Shown here piece by piece: positions 35,755 to 45,214 of a stretch of DNA of 64,000 nucleotides. The notes under the pieces were generated by a model that saw only the letters and a list, made by a program, of their open reading frames with translations, was not told the origin of the DNA and did no database searches. This stretch comes from UBA6927 sp022447855 (lineage in GTDB: Bacteria > Chloroflexota > Dehalococcoidia > Lucifugimonadales > UBA6927), in NCBI GenBank assembly GCA_022447855.1, contig JAKUTX010000004.1:1-64000 (forward strand), given 5' to 3'. Each line of letters starts with the position of its first letter. Positions within the stretch are counted from its first letter, which is position 1. Both the position numbers and the translations under genes were made by a program.

Positions 35755-36816
35755 ATGCCTACAAACGAAGAAAGCGACCTATCGATTACAAAATTAGAAA
35801 CGCCTAGAATTTTGTCGAAATATTTTCGTCATATCCACCAATTCGGCAAAATCCAAATTGACCAATCACATCCACCAGTTTACGAAATGCTGAGGTATTC
35901 AATGGGGTGGATTGACGGAAACGGGAATCCATCTTTATCCCAAGGAAAAGCCCTTAGGCCTACATTATGTCTTTATACTTGCGAATCACTCGGAACTCCC
36001 TATGAAAAAGCATTGCCCGCTGCAGTTGCACTTGAATTGATTCACAACTTTTCATTAATTCATGATGATATACAAGACAAAGATCTAATACGACATCATA
36101 AGCCGACTTTATGGGCACGACTAGGAACATCCAAGGCTCTATTAGCCGGAAACATTATGAGAGTTATAGCCGATAAAACCGCAACCGGTTTAATATCAAA
36201 TAATTTGCCTCCAAGTGTAATTTTTGAAGTATTAGAATTGTTAACTCAATCATCTCTAGAAATGATTGAAGGACAATTCTTAGATATTCAATTCGAATCA
36301 CAATCAGAAATTTCAATTAACGATTATCTCAAAATGATTTCTTTAAAAACGGGTGCACTAATTCGAACTTCAATCAAAGTTGGTGCACTGGTTGGTACTC
36401 AAGACAGGAAAGTAATATCGAATTTCAATGATTTTGCAATTAATTTAGGCGTTGCATTGCAAATACGCGATGAGTATTTAGGAATTTGGGGTAAGGCTCC
36501 ACAAACAGGTAAAGCCGTGGGAGCAGACATTTTAAGAAAAAAGAACACCTTGCCAATTATACATCTTAAAAGTAAGTCATCCGGGGTAAATTCAAAACAG
36601 GTTCAAAAAGTTTTCTCAAAGGATAAGATAAATAGCCATGATGTATCAGATATTCTAGAAATTATGGGTGAAATACATACCAAAGATTATACTTCTCAAC
36701 GCACTAACCACTATTGTAATCTAGCATTCGAGTATTTAAAAAAGCTAGACTTAGACAATGAATATGAGAAAGACTTTTTAGAACTATTAGAATTCTTTCG
36801 CTCCAGAGAATTCTGA
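35755..36816 (+). CDS. Polyprenyl diphosphate synthase (trans-prenyltransferase)
   Basis: This condenses isopentenyl diphosphate with allylic diphosphates, giving geranylgeranyl or longer chains. At 353 residues, the first Asp-rich motif is HDDIQDKD with ARLG following, and GKALRP supplies the conserved Lys/Arg. The second Asp-rich region is RDEYLGIWG, where DDxxD is reduced to RDEYL, a form common in Actinobacteria and Chloroflexota homologues. Chain length cannot be fixed by eye. Two genes downstream is a squalene/phytoene synthase that would use the C15 or C20 product. Confidence 0.92.
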   Translation: MPTNEESDLSITKLETPRILSKYFRHIHQFGKIQIDQSHPPVYEMLRYSMGWIDGNGNPSLSQGKALRPTLCLYTCESLGTPYEKALPAAVALELIHNFSLIHDDIQDKDLIRHHKPTLWARLGTSKALLAGNIMRVIADKTATGLISNNLPPSVIFEVLELLTQSSLEMIEGQFLDIQFESQSEISINDYLKMISLKTGALIRTSIKVGALVGTQDRKVISNFNDFAINLGVALQIRDEYLGIWGKAPQTGKAVGADILRKKNTLPIIHLKSKSSGVNSKQVQKVFSKDKINSHDVSDILEIMGEIHTKDYTSQRTNHYCNLAFEYLKKLDLDNEYEKDFLELLEFFRSREF

Positions 36817-36846
36817 GCAAAACAAGTATTTAATACGCACCACAAC

Positions 36847-36886
36847 CTAAGCAATTCTAACATATATATTAATTAAAATTGCTTAG
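36847..36886. repeat. Perfect 10-bp inverted repeat with 20-base loop
   Basis: CTAAGCAATT (36847-36856) and AATTGCTTAG (36877-36886) are exact reverse complements around an AT-rich loop. It lies 30 bases after the prenyl synthase stop and just upstream of the yjbQ-like promoter. It could be a transcript-end hairpin, though without a clean U tract, or an operator. Confidence 0.5.
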
Positions 36887-36895
36887 TAAATGAAT

Positions 36896-36923
36896 TTGTG
36901 ATAGTGTCGATTTTAGTTAAAAT
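36896..36923 (+). promoter_or_regulatory. Candidate promoter of the yjbQ-like gene
   Basis: TTGTGA (36896-36901), a 16-base spacer and TAAAAT (36918-36923). The expected start near 36930 is followed by GAGGAG and the ATG at 36949. Confidence 0.5.
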
Positions 36924-36948
36924 CATCAAATTATCTCCGAGGAGATCT

Positions 36949-37431
36949 ATGTCAACCCCATCACTAACTCACACTGGTATCAAGACTTCTACACAAATCC
37001 TAAAAGTAAATCCTAGCGAAGCTCCTGAATTCATAGACATTACCGAAGAAGTATCTGATTGTATTACCCAATCAGATGTCAATTTTGGGTTTGTCCTCGT
37101 ATTTTCCAGACATACAACTGCTGGAATCACAATTCAAGAGAATGAGCCACTTTTATTACAAGACATGAAGCAATTATTAGAAAATTTTGCTCCTAAAGAC
37201 CTAGATTATCGACATAATGACTTTTCAGTAAGAACGGTGAATATGCACGATGATGAGTGTCCAAATGGCCATTCGCATTGTCAACAATTAATGATAGGTT
37301 CCAGTGAAACTATACCTGTCGTTGATGCAAAACTTTCTCTTGGACAATGGCAAAGAATATTTGTGGTTGAGCTAGATGGTGATAGAAGGGTAAGTAATCG
37401 TGAAATCACAATACAGATCCTTGGTGTCTAG
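36949..37431 (+). CDS. YjbQ/UPF0047 family protein (secondary thiamine-phosphate synthase fold)
   Basis: 160 residues with the family blocks SRHTTAGITIQENEP, DYRHND, HDDECPNGHSHCQQLMIGSS and LSLGQWQRIFVVELDGDR. Some members can complement thiamine-phosphate synthase mutants weakly, but the physiological role is unsettled. GAGGAG four bases before ATG 36949 fixes the start; an upstream in-frame codon at 36898 lies inside the predicted promoter. The neighbours are isoprenoid genes, probably without functional connection. Confidence 0.92.
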   Translation: MSTPSLTHTGIKTSTQILKVNPSEAPEFIDITEEVSDCITQSDVNFGFVLVFSRHTTAGITIQENEPLLLQDMKQLLENFAPKDLDYRHNDFSVRTVNMHDDECPNGHSHCQQLMIGSSETIPVVDAKLSLGQWQRIFVVELDGDRRVSNREITIQILGV

Positions 37432-37460
37432 AACTAATTAGCTCAACAGAAAATTGAAAA

Positions 37461-38366
37461 ATGTTGCCTAACTTAGAATCTGCCTACACCCATTGTGAAC
37501 AAATTACTAGAAATTCTGCAAAGAATTTCTTTTATGCATTTCAAGTACTTCCAAAAGAAAAACGTCGTGCCATATATGTGATTTATTCATTTTGCAGAAC
37601 ATGTGACGACATTGCGGACGGTGACCTACCTGTAGAATCAAAATTGGAACAACTAGAGCAAATATCAGAAATCTTTAAAAAAGCATCTATGCAAAAACCC
37701 GGAATCCATAATGAAGTTTTTCTCGCAGTTGAAGACGTCATTTCTAAATATGAAATTCCCAAGAAATATTTCATTGAATTCGTTGATGGCATGATAATGG
37801 ATCAAAAAATTAACAGATTCGATAACTTTTCAGAACTAGAACTTTACTGCTATAGAGTTGCAAGTGTAGTTGGGCTGATGTGTTTAGAAATATTCGGTTA
37901 TTATGGTAATAAAAATGAAGTTTTCGAATACGCCAAGAAACTTGGAATCGCAATGCAGCTTACCAACATCATTCGCGATATTAAAGATGATATTAAAAGA
38001 AACAGGATTTATATACCTCGGTCAGAAATGTCAGAATTTGGTTATGAAGAAAAACAACTACGAGAATTAACATACAGTGAAAATTTTTATGCACTAATTG
38101 CATTCCAAATTCAACGTATCAGATCTTTTTTTGATGCTTCATCAGAATTAAATCAACATATTAACGAAGATTCCCAATCTTGTATTAACATTTTAAGAAC
38201 GCTATACCTAAAAATCCTAGATAAAATCGAGGAATCTGAGTACAACTTATATGGACCAGAAATTTCTCTTAGTAAAAAAGAGAAAATCACAACTATGCTC
38301 AGCCTATGGGCTAGTCACATAGCAATGAATTTTACCAATAAATTTAAATCAACTATCAGCAAATAG
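37461..38366 (+). CDS. Squalene/phytoene synthase family protein
   Basis: Head-to-head condensation of two prenyl diphosphates to squalene or phytoene. 301 residues with the two Asp-rich motifs: CDDIADGD (about residues 50-57) and NIIRDIKDDIKRNRIYIP (about 170-187), plus QLTNIIRD. This length and motif order fit HpnC/HpnD/CrtB-type enzymes. The substrate (C15 or C20) is undecided because no hopanoid cyclase or carotenoid desaturase is visible. It follows the yjbQ-like gene after 29 bases and may share its transcript. Confidence 0.92.
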   Translation: MLPNLESAYTHCEQITRNSAKNFFYAFQVLPKEKRRAIYVIYSFCRTCDDIADGDLPVESKLEQLEQISEIFKKASMQKPGIHNEVFLAVEDVISKYEIPKKYFIEFVDGMIMDQKINRFDNFSELELYCYRVASVVGLMCLEIFGYYGNKNEVFEYAKKLGIAMQLTNIIRDIKDDIKRNRIYIPRSEMSEFGYEEKQLRELTYSENFYALIAFQIQRIRSFFDASSELNQHINEDSQSCINILRTLYLKILDKIEESEYNLYGPEISLSKKEKITTMLSLWASHIAMNFTNKFKSTISK

Positions 38367-38388
38367 ACAATTTTGATTGGGAGATAAT

Positions 38389-39324
38389 ATGTCCAAAATA
38401 AAAGTAATAATTGACACTGATCCAGGAAACGACGATCTCTTAGCGATAGTCATGGCCTTAAATAGCTCAAAACTAGATCTCCTAGGGTTAACCGTTGTCG
38501 GAGGAAATGCAACAATAGAAGATACTACTAACAATGCTTTAAGCATTTTAACTTACATGAAAAGAACAGACATACCAGTATATATTGGGGACCCCAGTGC
38601 TTTGAACGAGAAATTCACAACACAGGAAGAAGTTGATGAGTTTAATTCACATCGATCCAGAATACATGGAGTGAGAGGTCTTCATGTAGACTTGCCAAAA
38701 CCTTCAATTTCTGCTGAAAAAGATCACGCAGTAGATTTCATTATCCAACAAGCTCAAGCGAATAAAAACGAATTAATATTAGTACCTATCGGTCCACTAA
38801 CAAACATCGCACTTGCAATAAAAAAAGAACCCAATTTAAAAAACTGGATAAAATCAATTCACGTAATGGGCGGTGCAGTAACTGTTCCTGGAAATGTTAC
38901 CCCCCATGCTGAGTTCAATATTTACTGTGACCCTGTAGCCGCAAATGAAGTATTTTCCTCAGGGATAGATATCAAATTGTGTGGATTAGATATAACTCAG
39001 CAAACTTCAATAGGAAAACAAGAAACCAACTGGTTGAAGGGTAATTCAATTGGTGAGATCCTAATAAAGGATTTAATGAAAAACCTATATATCAATGATC
39101 CCAGTAGAAATTCCTTCAGTTTACATGATCCAATCACCGTTCTATCACTAATTCATCCAGAAATTATAGACTGGAAAAAATCTGCTATTGAAGTAATCGC
39201 TGATCAGTTTGAATTTGGTAGAACTATTGATACTGACGACCCAGATGGTTCAGTAAGTATTGCAATAAATATTCAACAAGAAGTAGCAAAAGATAAAATA
39301 GCACAAATGATTGGTGCTATTTAA
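38389..39324 (+). CDS. Inosine-uridine preferring nucleoside hydrolase family protein
   Basis: This hydrolyses the N-glycosidic bond of ribonucleosides for purine/pyrimidine salvage. The 311-residue protein carries the calcium-binding DTDPGNDD cluster at about residues 9-16, then VPIGPLTNIALA, HVMGGAVTVPGNVTP with EFNIYCDPVAA, and SLHDPITVL, completing the active-site Asp/His set. GGGAGATAAT before ATG 38389 sets the start; an in-frame TTG 12 bases earlier is inside that ribosome site. It probably belongs to the same transcript as the squalene/phytoene synthase. Base specificity is not predictable. Confidence 0.94.
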   Translation: MSKIKVIIDTDPGNDDLLAIVMALNSSKLDLLGLTVVGGNATIEDTTNNALSILTYMKRTDIPVYIGDPSALNEKFTTQEEVDEFNSHRSRIHGVRGLHVDLPKPSISAEKDHAVDFIIQQAQANKNELILVPIGPLTNIALAIKKEPNLKNWIKSIHVMGGAVTVPGNVTPHAEFNIYCDPVAANEVFSSGIDIKLCGLDITQQTSIGKQETNWLKGNSIGEILIKDLMKNLYINDPSRNSFSLHDPITVLSLIHPEIIDWKKSAIEVIADQFEFGRTIDTDDPDGSVSIAINIQQEVAKDKIAQMIGAI

Positions 39325-39382
39325 TCATTACTTCAACCATAAATCATTAGCTACTCCAACTGATATGTAGTAGAATTAGTTT

Positions 39383-39393
39383 ACCTAACAGGT
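39383..39393. promoter_or_regulatory. Possible operator ahead of the suf operon
   Basis: A small dyad ACCT-AAC-AGGT lies 23 bases before sufB and just downstream of a possible -10 (TAGAAT, 39371-39376). It could bind the Rrf2 regulator encoded in the operon, but short dyads arise by chance and the -35 is poor. Confidence 0.3.
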
Positions 39394-39415
39394 CAACTTA
39401 TATAAGGTAAAATTT

Positions 39416-40876
39416 ATGACGAACCAGAAGATAATTTCTCGGGAAACAGGTGTTGAAGAATCCGACTACAAGTGGGGTTTTGATATAGATATCGATACCG
39501 ATAAAATCCCAAAGGGTATAAACCCCGATATAATTCGATTGATTTCTCAGAAGAAAAACGAACCTACCTGGATGACCGACTGGAGACTTAAGGCTTTCAA
39601 CCATTGGACGAAGCAAGAAGACCAACATCCAAAATGGGCAAATGTTGAATTCCCAGAAATAGATTTTCAAGACATGGTTTATTATGCTGCCCCAAAATCT
39701 AAAAACGACGGACCCAAAAGTCTTGATGATGTTGACCCAGAAATCTTAGAAGCTTTTGACAAACTAGGAATCCCTTTAGAGGAACAAAAAAAACTGTCTG
39801 GAGTTGCTGTTGATGCCGTTTTAGATAGTGCATCGGTAGCCACAACCTACAAGAAACTTCTTGAAGATGCTGGTGTAATTTTCTGTCCAATTAGTGAAGC
39901 AATAATAAATCATCCCGAAATCGTACAAAAGTACCTCGGTTCAGTTGTTCCTTATTCGGATAATTTCTATGCTTCCTTAAATTCAGCAGTTTTCAGTGAT
40001 GGATCATTTGTTTATGTCCCTCCCGGAGTGAGATGCCCTGTAGAACTTATGACTTACTTTCGTATCAACGAAGTAGACACTGGTCAGTTTGAGCGGACTT
40101 TGATTATCGCTGACAAGGGAAGTTATGTAAGCTATTTAGAGGGATGTACTGCTCCTATAAGGAAAACAAATCAGCTACACGCTGCAGTTGTTGAACTTGT
40201 TGCTTTAGAAGACGCTGAAATTAAATATTCAACACTACAAAACTGGTACCCTGGTGACAAAAACGGGAATGGTGGAGTATATAACTTTGTTACAAAACGT
40301 GGTCTATGTAGCGGCCCTAACTCAAAAATTTCATGGACTCAAGTTGAAACTGGTTCTGCCATCACATGGAAGTACCCTAGCGTTATTCTAAAAGGTAAGG
40401 ATTCTGTTGGAGAATTTTTTTCCGTTGCACTTGTGAATAACTATCAACAAGCTGACACAGGAACAAAAATGATCCACATTGGAGAAAATACCCGTAGCAC
40501 AATCGTTGCAAAAGGAATATCAGCAGGTAAAGCTCAGAACACTTATAGGGGAATGGTAAAAATAATGCCCACAGCTTCGAATTCCAGAAACTTCACACAA
40601 TGTGATTCACTCTTAATTGGAGATGAATGTGGCGCCCACACAGTACCATATATTGAAGTCAGAAATCCTTCAGCTAGCATGGCACATGAAGCAACAACTA
40701 GTAAAGTTAATGACGATCAATTGTTTTACGCTCAACAACGTGGAATTTCTCTAGACGATGCTAACTACATGATTATTAACGGTTTTTGCAGAGGGATTTT
40801 CAAGGAACTGCCTTTTGAATTTGCTGCAGAAGCATCTCAACTTTTAAGAGTGAACTTGGAGGGCACAGTAGGCTAA
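39416..40876 (+). CDS. sufB: Fe-S cluster assembly scaffold SufB
   Basis: The core scaffold of the SUF system, forming SufBC2D, on which iron-sulfur clusters are assembled. 486 residues with VPPGVRCPVELMTYFRIN, CTAPIRKTNQLHAAVVELVA and GDECGAHTVPYIEV, the right-handed beta-helix blocks; ISLDDANYMIINGFCRGI near the C terminus is the SufB/D helical signature. AAGGT lies 7 bases before the ATG. First gene of sufBCD-sufU-rrf2-sufS-sufU. Confidence 0.97.
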   Translation: MTNQKIISRETGVEESDYKWGFDIDIDTDKIPKGINPDIIRLISQKKNEPTWMTDWRLKAFNHWTKQEDQHPKWANVEFPEIDFQDMVYYAAPKSKNDGPKSLDDVDPEILEAFDKLGIPLEEQKKLSGVAVDAVLDSASVATTYKKLLEDAGVIFCPISEAIINHPEIVQKYLGSVVPYSDNFYASLNSAVFSDGSFVYVPPGVRCPVELMTYFRINEVDTGQFERTLIIADKGSYVSYLEGCTAPIRKTNQLHAAVVELVALEDAEIKYSTLQNWYPGDKNGNGGVYNFVTKRGLCSGPNSKISWTQVETGSAITWKYPSVILKGKDSVGEFFSVALVNNYQQADTGTKMIHIGENTRSTIVAKGISAGKAQNTYRGMVKIMPTASNSRNFTQCDSLLIGDECGAHTVPYIEVRNPSASMAHEATTSKVNDDQLFYAQQRGISLDDANYMIINGFCRGIFKELPFEFAAEASQLLRVNLEGTVG

Positions 40877-40877
40877 C

Positions 40878-41636
40878 ATGTCTGATACAAAAAAACCACT
40901 TATCGAGATTTCTAATCTTCATGTATCTGTTGAAGAAACCGAAATACTTAAAGGCTTAAATTTAACTATTAACTCTGGAGAGGTTCATGCAATTATGGGA
41001 CCTAATGGTTCAGGGAAAAGCACTTTAGCGAATGTTATTGCTGGACGTCCTGAATATGAAATTACCAATGGAAGTATTTCGTTTTGTAATCAAAACTTGT
41101 TGGAAATGGATCCAGAAACCAGAGCTAGAGAAGGACTATTTTTAGCATTTCAATATCCAGTAGAACTTCCAGGAGTCCGATCATGGCAATTTTTGAAATC
41201 TGCAGTTGATGCAAAACGTCAATTTTCTGGTGAATCGGAAATGAAAATACGAGAATTTGATTCTTTGTTAAGTCAGAAAATCAAAATTATGGAAGTTGAT
41301 GAAGACCTAGTAAAAAGATCTGTCAATGAAGGATTTTCCGGGGGAGAAAAAAAACGTAACGAAATTCTACAAATGCTATTACTTGACCCAAAACTAGCAT
41401 TACTAGACGAAACCGATTCTGGCCTTGATATTGATGCTCTTAAAATAGTATCTAACGGAGTAAACACATTTAGGTCATCTGACAAAGGTGTATTAATGGT
41501 TACACACTACCAAAGAATTCTTGATTATGTCACACCGGATTTTGTACACGTACTAATTGATGGTCAAATTGCTCTATCTGGGGACAACACTTTAGCTTTG
41601 GAACTCGAAAAACACGGGTATGATTGGGTAAAATAA
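40878..41636 (+). CDS. sufC: Fe-S cluster assembly ATPase SufC
   Basis: A cytoplasmic ABC-type ATPase that drives the conformational cycle of SufBC2D. At 252 residues: Walker A GPNGSGKST at 41-49, Q-loop FQYPVELPGV, signature FSGGEKKRNE at about 153-162, Walker B LALLDETDSGLD, and switch His in VTHYQRIL. The SGGEKKRNEI variant of the ABC signature is specific to SufC. It follows sufB by 1 base. Confidence 0.97.
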   Translation: MSDTKKPLIEISNLHVSVEETEILKGLNLTINSGEVHAIMGPNGSGKSTLANVIAGRPEYEITNGSISFCNQNLLEMDPETRAREGLFLAFQYPVELPGVRSWQFLKSAVDAKRQFSGESEMKIREFDSLLSQKIKIMEVDEDLVKRSVNEGFSGGEKKRNEILQMLLLDPKLALLDETDSGLDIDALKIVSNGVNTFRSSDKGVLMVTHYQRILDYVTPDFVHVLIDGQIALSGDNTLALELEKHGYDWVK

Positions 41637-41661
41637 CCCGATATTCTTGGTGAGTATTATT

Positions 41662-43038
41662 ATGGCAAATCTTTCAACACTTCAAAATTATTCTAAACAA
41701 ATAAAAAACCTACATTCTGAAAATGATCTAAATCCAATTTGGTTATCAAATGTACGCAATCAAGCAACAGAAAATTTATTAAAACTTGGATTCCCTACAG
41801 AAAGACGTGGAAACGAAGAATGGAAATACACCAATATAAATCCACTAATTAATCAGGAATTTAACTTTGCCAGTCCACAATCTAATTTCGATCAAGAAAA
41901 AATTATCACCTCGACTTCATGGCTACCTAATGCAACTAATCTGGTCATAGTCAATGGTAATTTCATTCCTGAAATATCTGACAAAATCACCAACGACGGT
42001 GCTATTTCCATACAAACAATCCAGTCAGCAATCAAATCTAAAAACCCTGCAGTTATTGATCACCTTTCAAAGCATGCCGGGACTGGTTTAGGATTGTCTA
42101 CTACCGATTCAAAGCCTTCTGAATCTCACACTTATAGTCCTTTCACTGCTCTGAATACAGCCTGCATACAACAAGGTCTTATGGTCGAAGTGAAGCCTAA
42201 TCATAGCGAAGAAATACCAATAAACTTGATATTTGTTTCTACTAATGAATCAGAACCATTCTTAACACAACCAAGGTTATTATTAATTGTTGGAGAAAAC
42301 AGTCATTCAACAATAATTGAATCGTTTTGTTCTCTAGCTGACAATAATTATTTTACAAACTATGTTTCAGAAATAATACTGAATCGAAAATCCAGATTAA
42401 ACCATTACAAGCTCATAAATGAAAGTTTAAATGCATTTCATGTTGCTTCTCAAGTAACAAACCTTAAAAGCGACAGTCAATTGAATTCAACCACCTTAGA
42501 AAGAACTGTTTCCCTTGGTAGAAATGAGGTGTTAGTCCAATTAGATGGAGAAAATAGTTCATGTAATTTAAATGGTTTGTATACCACATCCGGATCCCAG
42601 CACATGGACAACTTCATAAATATTGACCATTTGAAGCCTCATACTACAAGCCGATTATCTTATAAAGGAATCCTTTCTGGGAATTCTAGGGCAGTATTTG
42701 GTGGTACTGTTTATGTCCAACCTGGAGCAATAAAAACCGATTCATTACAATCTGATAAAAATTTACTCCTTTCGCCTGATGCCGAAGTTGATAGTAAACC
42801 AGCATTATTTATCTATGCCGATGACGTGAAATGTGGACACGGAGCAACTGCAGGAAATATTGATAAAGATACTCTTTTCTATCTTCGTAGCAGGGGAATT
42901 GATTTGGAAACTGCAAGCAAATTATTAATATATGGGTTTGCTCGTGAAATCATCGATTCCATTGAATTTAAACCTCTACATGAATTAGTGGAAAAATTAT
43001 TCCTAAACTCTATCCCAGACTACAAATTTGAATTTTAA
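41662..43038 (+). CDS. sufD: Fe-S cluster assembly protein SufD
   Basis: The second beta-helix subunit of SufBC2D, 458 residues. The C-terminal half contains YKGILSGNSRAVFGGTVYVQPGA, LLLSPDAEVDSKPALFIYADDVKCGHGATAGNI, and LLIYGFAREIID, all standard SufD blocks; His and Cys near DDVKCGHG are involved in cluster assembly in E. coli. The N terminus holds RRGNEEWKYTNI. ATG 41662 follows GGTGAG; an upstream in-frame TTG (41647) overlaps that site. Confidence 0.96.
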   Translation: MANLSTLQNYSKQIKNLHSENDLNPIWLSNVRNQATENLLKLGFPTERRGNEEWKYTNINPLINQEFNFASPQSNFDQEKIITSTSWLPNATNLVIVNGNFIPEISDKITNDGAISIQTIQSAIKSKNPAVIDHLSKHAGTGLGLSTTDSKPSESHTYSPFTALNTACIQQGLMVEVKPNHSEEIPINLIFVSTNESEPFLTQPRLLLIVGENSHSTIIESFCSLADNNYFTNYVSEIILNRKSRLNHYKLINESLNAFHVASQVTNLKSDSQLNSTTLERTVSLGRNEVLVQLDGENSSCNLNGLYTTSGSQHMDNFINIDHLKPHTTSRLSYKGILSGNSRAVFGGTVYVQPGAIKTDSLQSDKNLLLSPDAEVDSKPALFIYADDVKCGHGATAGNIDKDTLFYLRSRGIDLETASKLLIYGFAREIIDSIEFKPLHELVEKLFLNSIPDYKFEF

Positions 43039-43047
43039 GGGTAAATA

Positions 43048-43503
43048 ATGTTCGATTTTCAAGATTTGTATCAAGAAGTGGTCATGGACCACAATCGTAG
43101 TCCCCGAAATTTTGGAGAGATGCATGACGCAACTCATTCATCCGAGGGGTTTAATCCTTTCTGTGGTGACCAGTTAACTTTGTACCTAAAGATTGAGTCC
43201 AATTTAATTTCAGATGTCTCTTTTACAGGAACAGGATGTGCAATATCAAAAGCATCCGCATCAATGATGACCGACACTATTAAAGGACAGACCATTACTA
43301 TTGCAAATTCAATTTTCGAAGAATTTCGTAAAATGCTTACTCAAACTAATAATAATCTTGAGTTAAATCTTGAATTATTGGGAGATCTAGAAATTTTATC
43401 AGGAATATCCCAATTTCCTGCAAGGATTAAATGCGGAATTTTGGCTTGGCATACTTTGCAATCGGCAATTCAAGGTCAAGATTCAACTGTTACTACTGAA
43501 TGA
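43048..43503 (+). CDS. sufU: SufU-type scaffold/sulfurtransferase, first copy
   Basis: This accepts sulfur from SufS and passes it to SufBCD (zinc-dependent in Bacillus). At 151 residues, Cys39 with Asp41 (NPFCGD), Cys64 (GTGCAISKASAS) and Cys129 (ARIKCGIL) form the conserved ligand set, and the GEMHDATH...NPFCGD spacing is normal. The insertion after the second cysteine that separates SufU from IscU is present (about residues 80-120). It starts 9 bases after sufD. A second, diverged copy lies at 45204-45656. Confidence 0.94.
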   Translation: MFDFQDLYQEVVMDHNRSPRNFGEMHDATHSSEGFNPFCGDQLTLYLKIESNLISDVSFTGTGCAISKASASMMTDTIKGQTITIANSIFEEFRKMLTQTNNNLELNLELLGDLEILSGISQFPARIKCGILAWHTLQSAIQGQDSTVTTE

Positions 43504-43527
43504 AATTAATTCATTAGGAGAAATCTT

Positions 43528-43962
43528 ATGATTCAAATTCCAATTCGTGTAGACTACGGAGTTCGAGCACTAGTAGATATTGCAACAAATGATCGCCAAG
43601 GGCCCGTAAAAACATCTGATATCGCTAGTAGGACTAGCATCCCAGAATCTTATCTCGTGAGAATATTAAATACATTTAATAAATTGGAAATACTAGAATC
43701 CCGTAGGGGTAGAGGCGGGGGACATTTACTCAAAAAACCTGCAGAAAATCTTAGATTATCGCTGGTTTTAGAATCATTAGATTCTCTTTTCAGTCCCGTG
43801 TATTGCATAGATGATCCTGAAAAATGTACTTTGTCTCCTTCATGTGCACAAAGGGACATTTGGATTGACGTACAAAAATCTGTTCATTCAGTATTATCTA
43901 ATACTACCATCGCCGATTTAGTATCAAAAACATCCACAAAAAAAATAATAAATATTAATTAA
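43528..43962 (+). CDS. Rrf2-family transcription regulator (IscR-like)
   Basis: A DNA-binding regulator of 144 residues that probably senses iron-sulfur status. The N-terminal winged helix contains IRVDYGVRALVDIA and SIPESYLVRILNTF, and the wing is SRRGRGGGHLLKKP. The cluster-binding loop has Cys93, Cys100 and Cys106 (CIDDPEKCTLSPSC), the three-cysteine arrangement of IscR-type [2Fe-2S] regulators. AGGAGA precedes the ATG. Placement in the middle of the suf operon implies autoregulation, with a possible operator at 39383-39393. Confidence 0.92.
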   Translation: MIQIPIRVDYGVRALVDIATNDRQGPVKTSDIASRTSIPESYLVRILNTFNKLEILESRRGRGGGHLLKKPAENLRLSLVLESLDSLFSPVYCIDDPEKCTLSPSCAQRDIWIDVQKSVHSVLSNTTIADLVSKTSTKKIININ

Positions 43963-43975
43963 CGTTTGGAGAAAC

Positions 43976-45214
43976 ATGTTAAATCATAAAAAAATTACCT
44001 CAGACTTTCCTATCCTTAAAAGGACACTTTACGATAATAAGAGACTAATTTATCTCGATAATGCTTCCACATCACAAAAACCAAAACAAGTAATTAATTC
44101 ATTAGTTGATTACTATGAAAACACAAATTCGAATGTTCACAGAGGCGTCCACGCACTTAGTGTAGAAGCAACAGATGAATATGAACAAGCTAGACATAAA
44201 GTTGCTAATTTTATTGGTGCCCCACAATCAGAATCAATTATCTGGACCAGAAACACAACAGAAGGAATTAACTTAGTTGCGCAAACATGGGGTCAGGCAA
44301 ACATTTCAGAAGGTGACGAAATTGTAGTTACGGCCATGGAACATCATAGCAATTTAGTACCATGGCAAAAAGTGGCTTCTGACAAAAAAGCAACTTTGAA
44401 AATAATTCCGTTAAATGAAGATCAAACTTTAGATTTAACTTCACTAGAAGAATTAATTAATCCTAGAACAAAATTAGTTTCAATAGTCCACATGTCCAAT
44501 TCAATAGGCACAATTAATCCAATCGAAAAAATTTCTGCCCAAGCAAAGAAAGTTGGCGCACATTTAATGATTGACGGAGCTCAAAGTGTTCCACACATGC
44601 CTGTTAATGTGGAAGCTTTGGATTGTGATTTCTTAGCCTTTTCTGGTCACAAAATGCTGGGACCAACAGGAATCGGAGTATTATATGTTAAGAAAGAAGT
44701 ATTAGAAACAATGGATCCATTTCTCAGAGGAGGTGAAATGGTATTAGAAGTCAATTATCAAAGCGCTACTTGGAATGATTTACCTATGAAATTCGAAGCT
44801 GGCACCCCTAACATTGCTGATGCGATTGCTCTTGGAGTCGCAATTGACTATTTAACCGATATAGGTATGGATAATGTTCACACACATGAATTAGAATTAA
44901 CAAAATATGCTCTAAACCAATTTAACAATCTAGATCAAGAACTTGAATTGTTAGGCCCAAGTGACCCCCGATTACGTGGCGGAATATTTTCCTTTCACCA
45001 CCCCACTGTTCACCCTCACGACCTTGGCACATTATTAGATCGTCGTGGAATAGCTGTTCGCACTGGACACCATTGCACTATGCCGCTGATTAGAGAATTA
45101 GAGCTTTCTGCTACTGCAAGGGCTAGTTTTTATATTTACAATAATGAACAAGACATCGATGAACTTTTTGAAGGATTGAAAGAATCCTTAGGTTATTTTT
45201 TAAATGCCCCCTAA
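43976..45214 (+). CDS. sufS: Cysteine desulfurase SufS
   Basis: A PLP enzyme removing sulfur from cysteine to give a persulfide for SufU. 412 residues: the N-terminal YLDNASTSQKP, the PLP lysine Lys226 in FSGHKMLGPTGIG, and the persulfide-forming Cys367 in RTGHHCTMP, group II type. GGAG six bases before the ATG supports the start. The C terminus overlaps the second sufU by 11 bases. Confidence 0.97.
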   Translation: MLNHKKITSDFPILKRTLYDNKRLIYLDNASTSQKPKQVINSLVDYYENTNSNVHRGVHALSVEATDEYEQARHKVANFIGAPQSESIIWTRNTTEGINLVAQTWGQANISEGDEIVVTAMEHHSNLVPWQKVASDKKATLKIIPLNEDQTLDLTSLEELINPRTKLVSIVHMSNSIGTINPIEKISAQAKKVGAHLMIDGAQSVPHMPVNVEALDCDFLAFSGHKMLGPTGIGVLYVKKEVLETMDPFLRGGEMVLEVNYQSATWNDLPMKFEAGTPNIADAIALGVAIDYLTDIGMDNVHTHELELTKYALNQFNNLDQELELLGPSDPRLRGGIFSFHHPTVHPHDLGTLLDRRGIAVRTGHHCTMPLIRELELSATARASFYIYNNEQDIDELFEGLKESLGYFLNAP

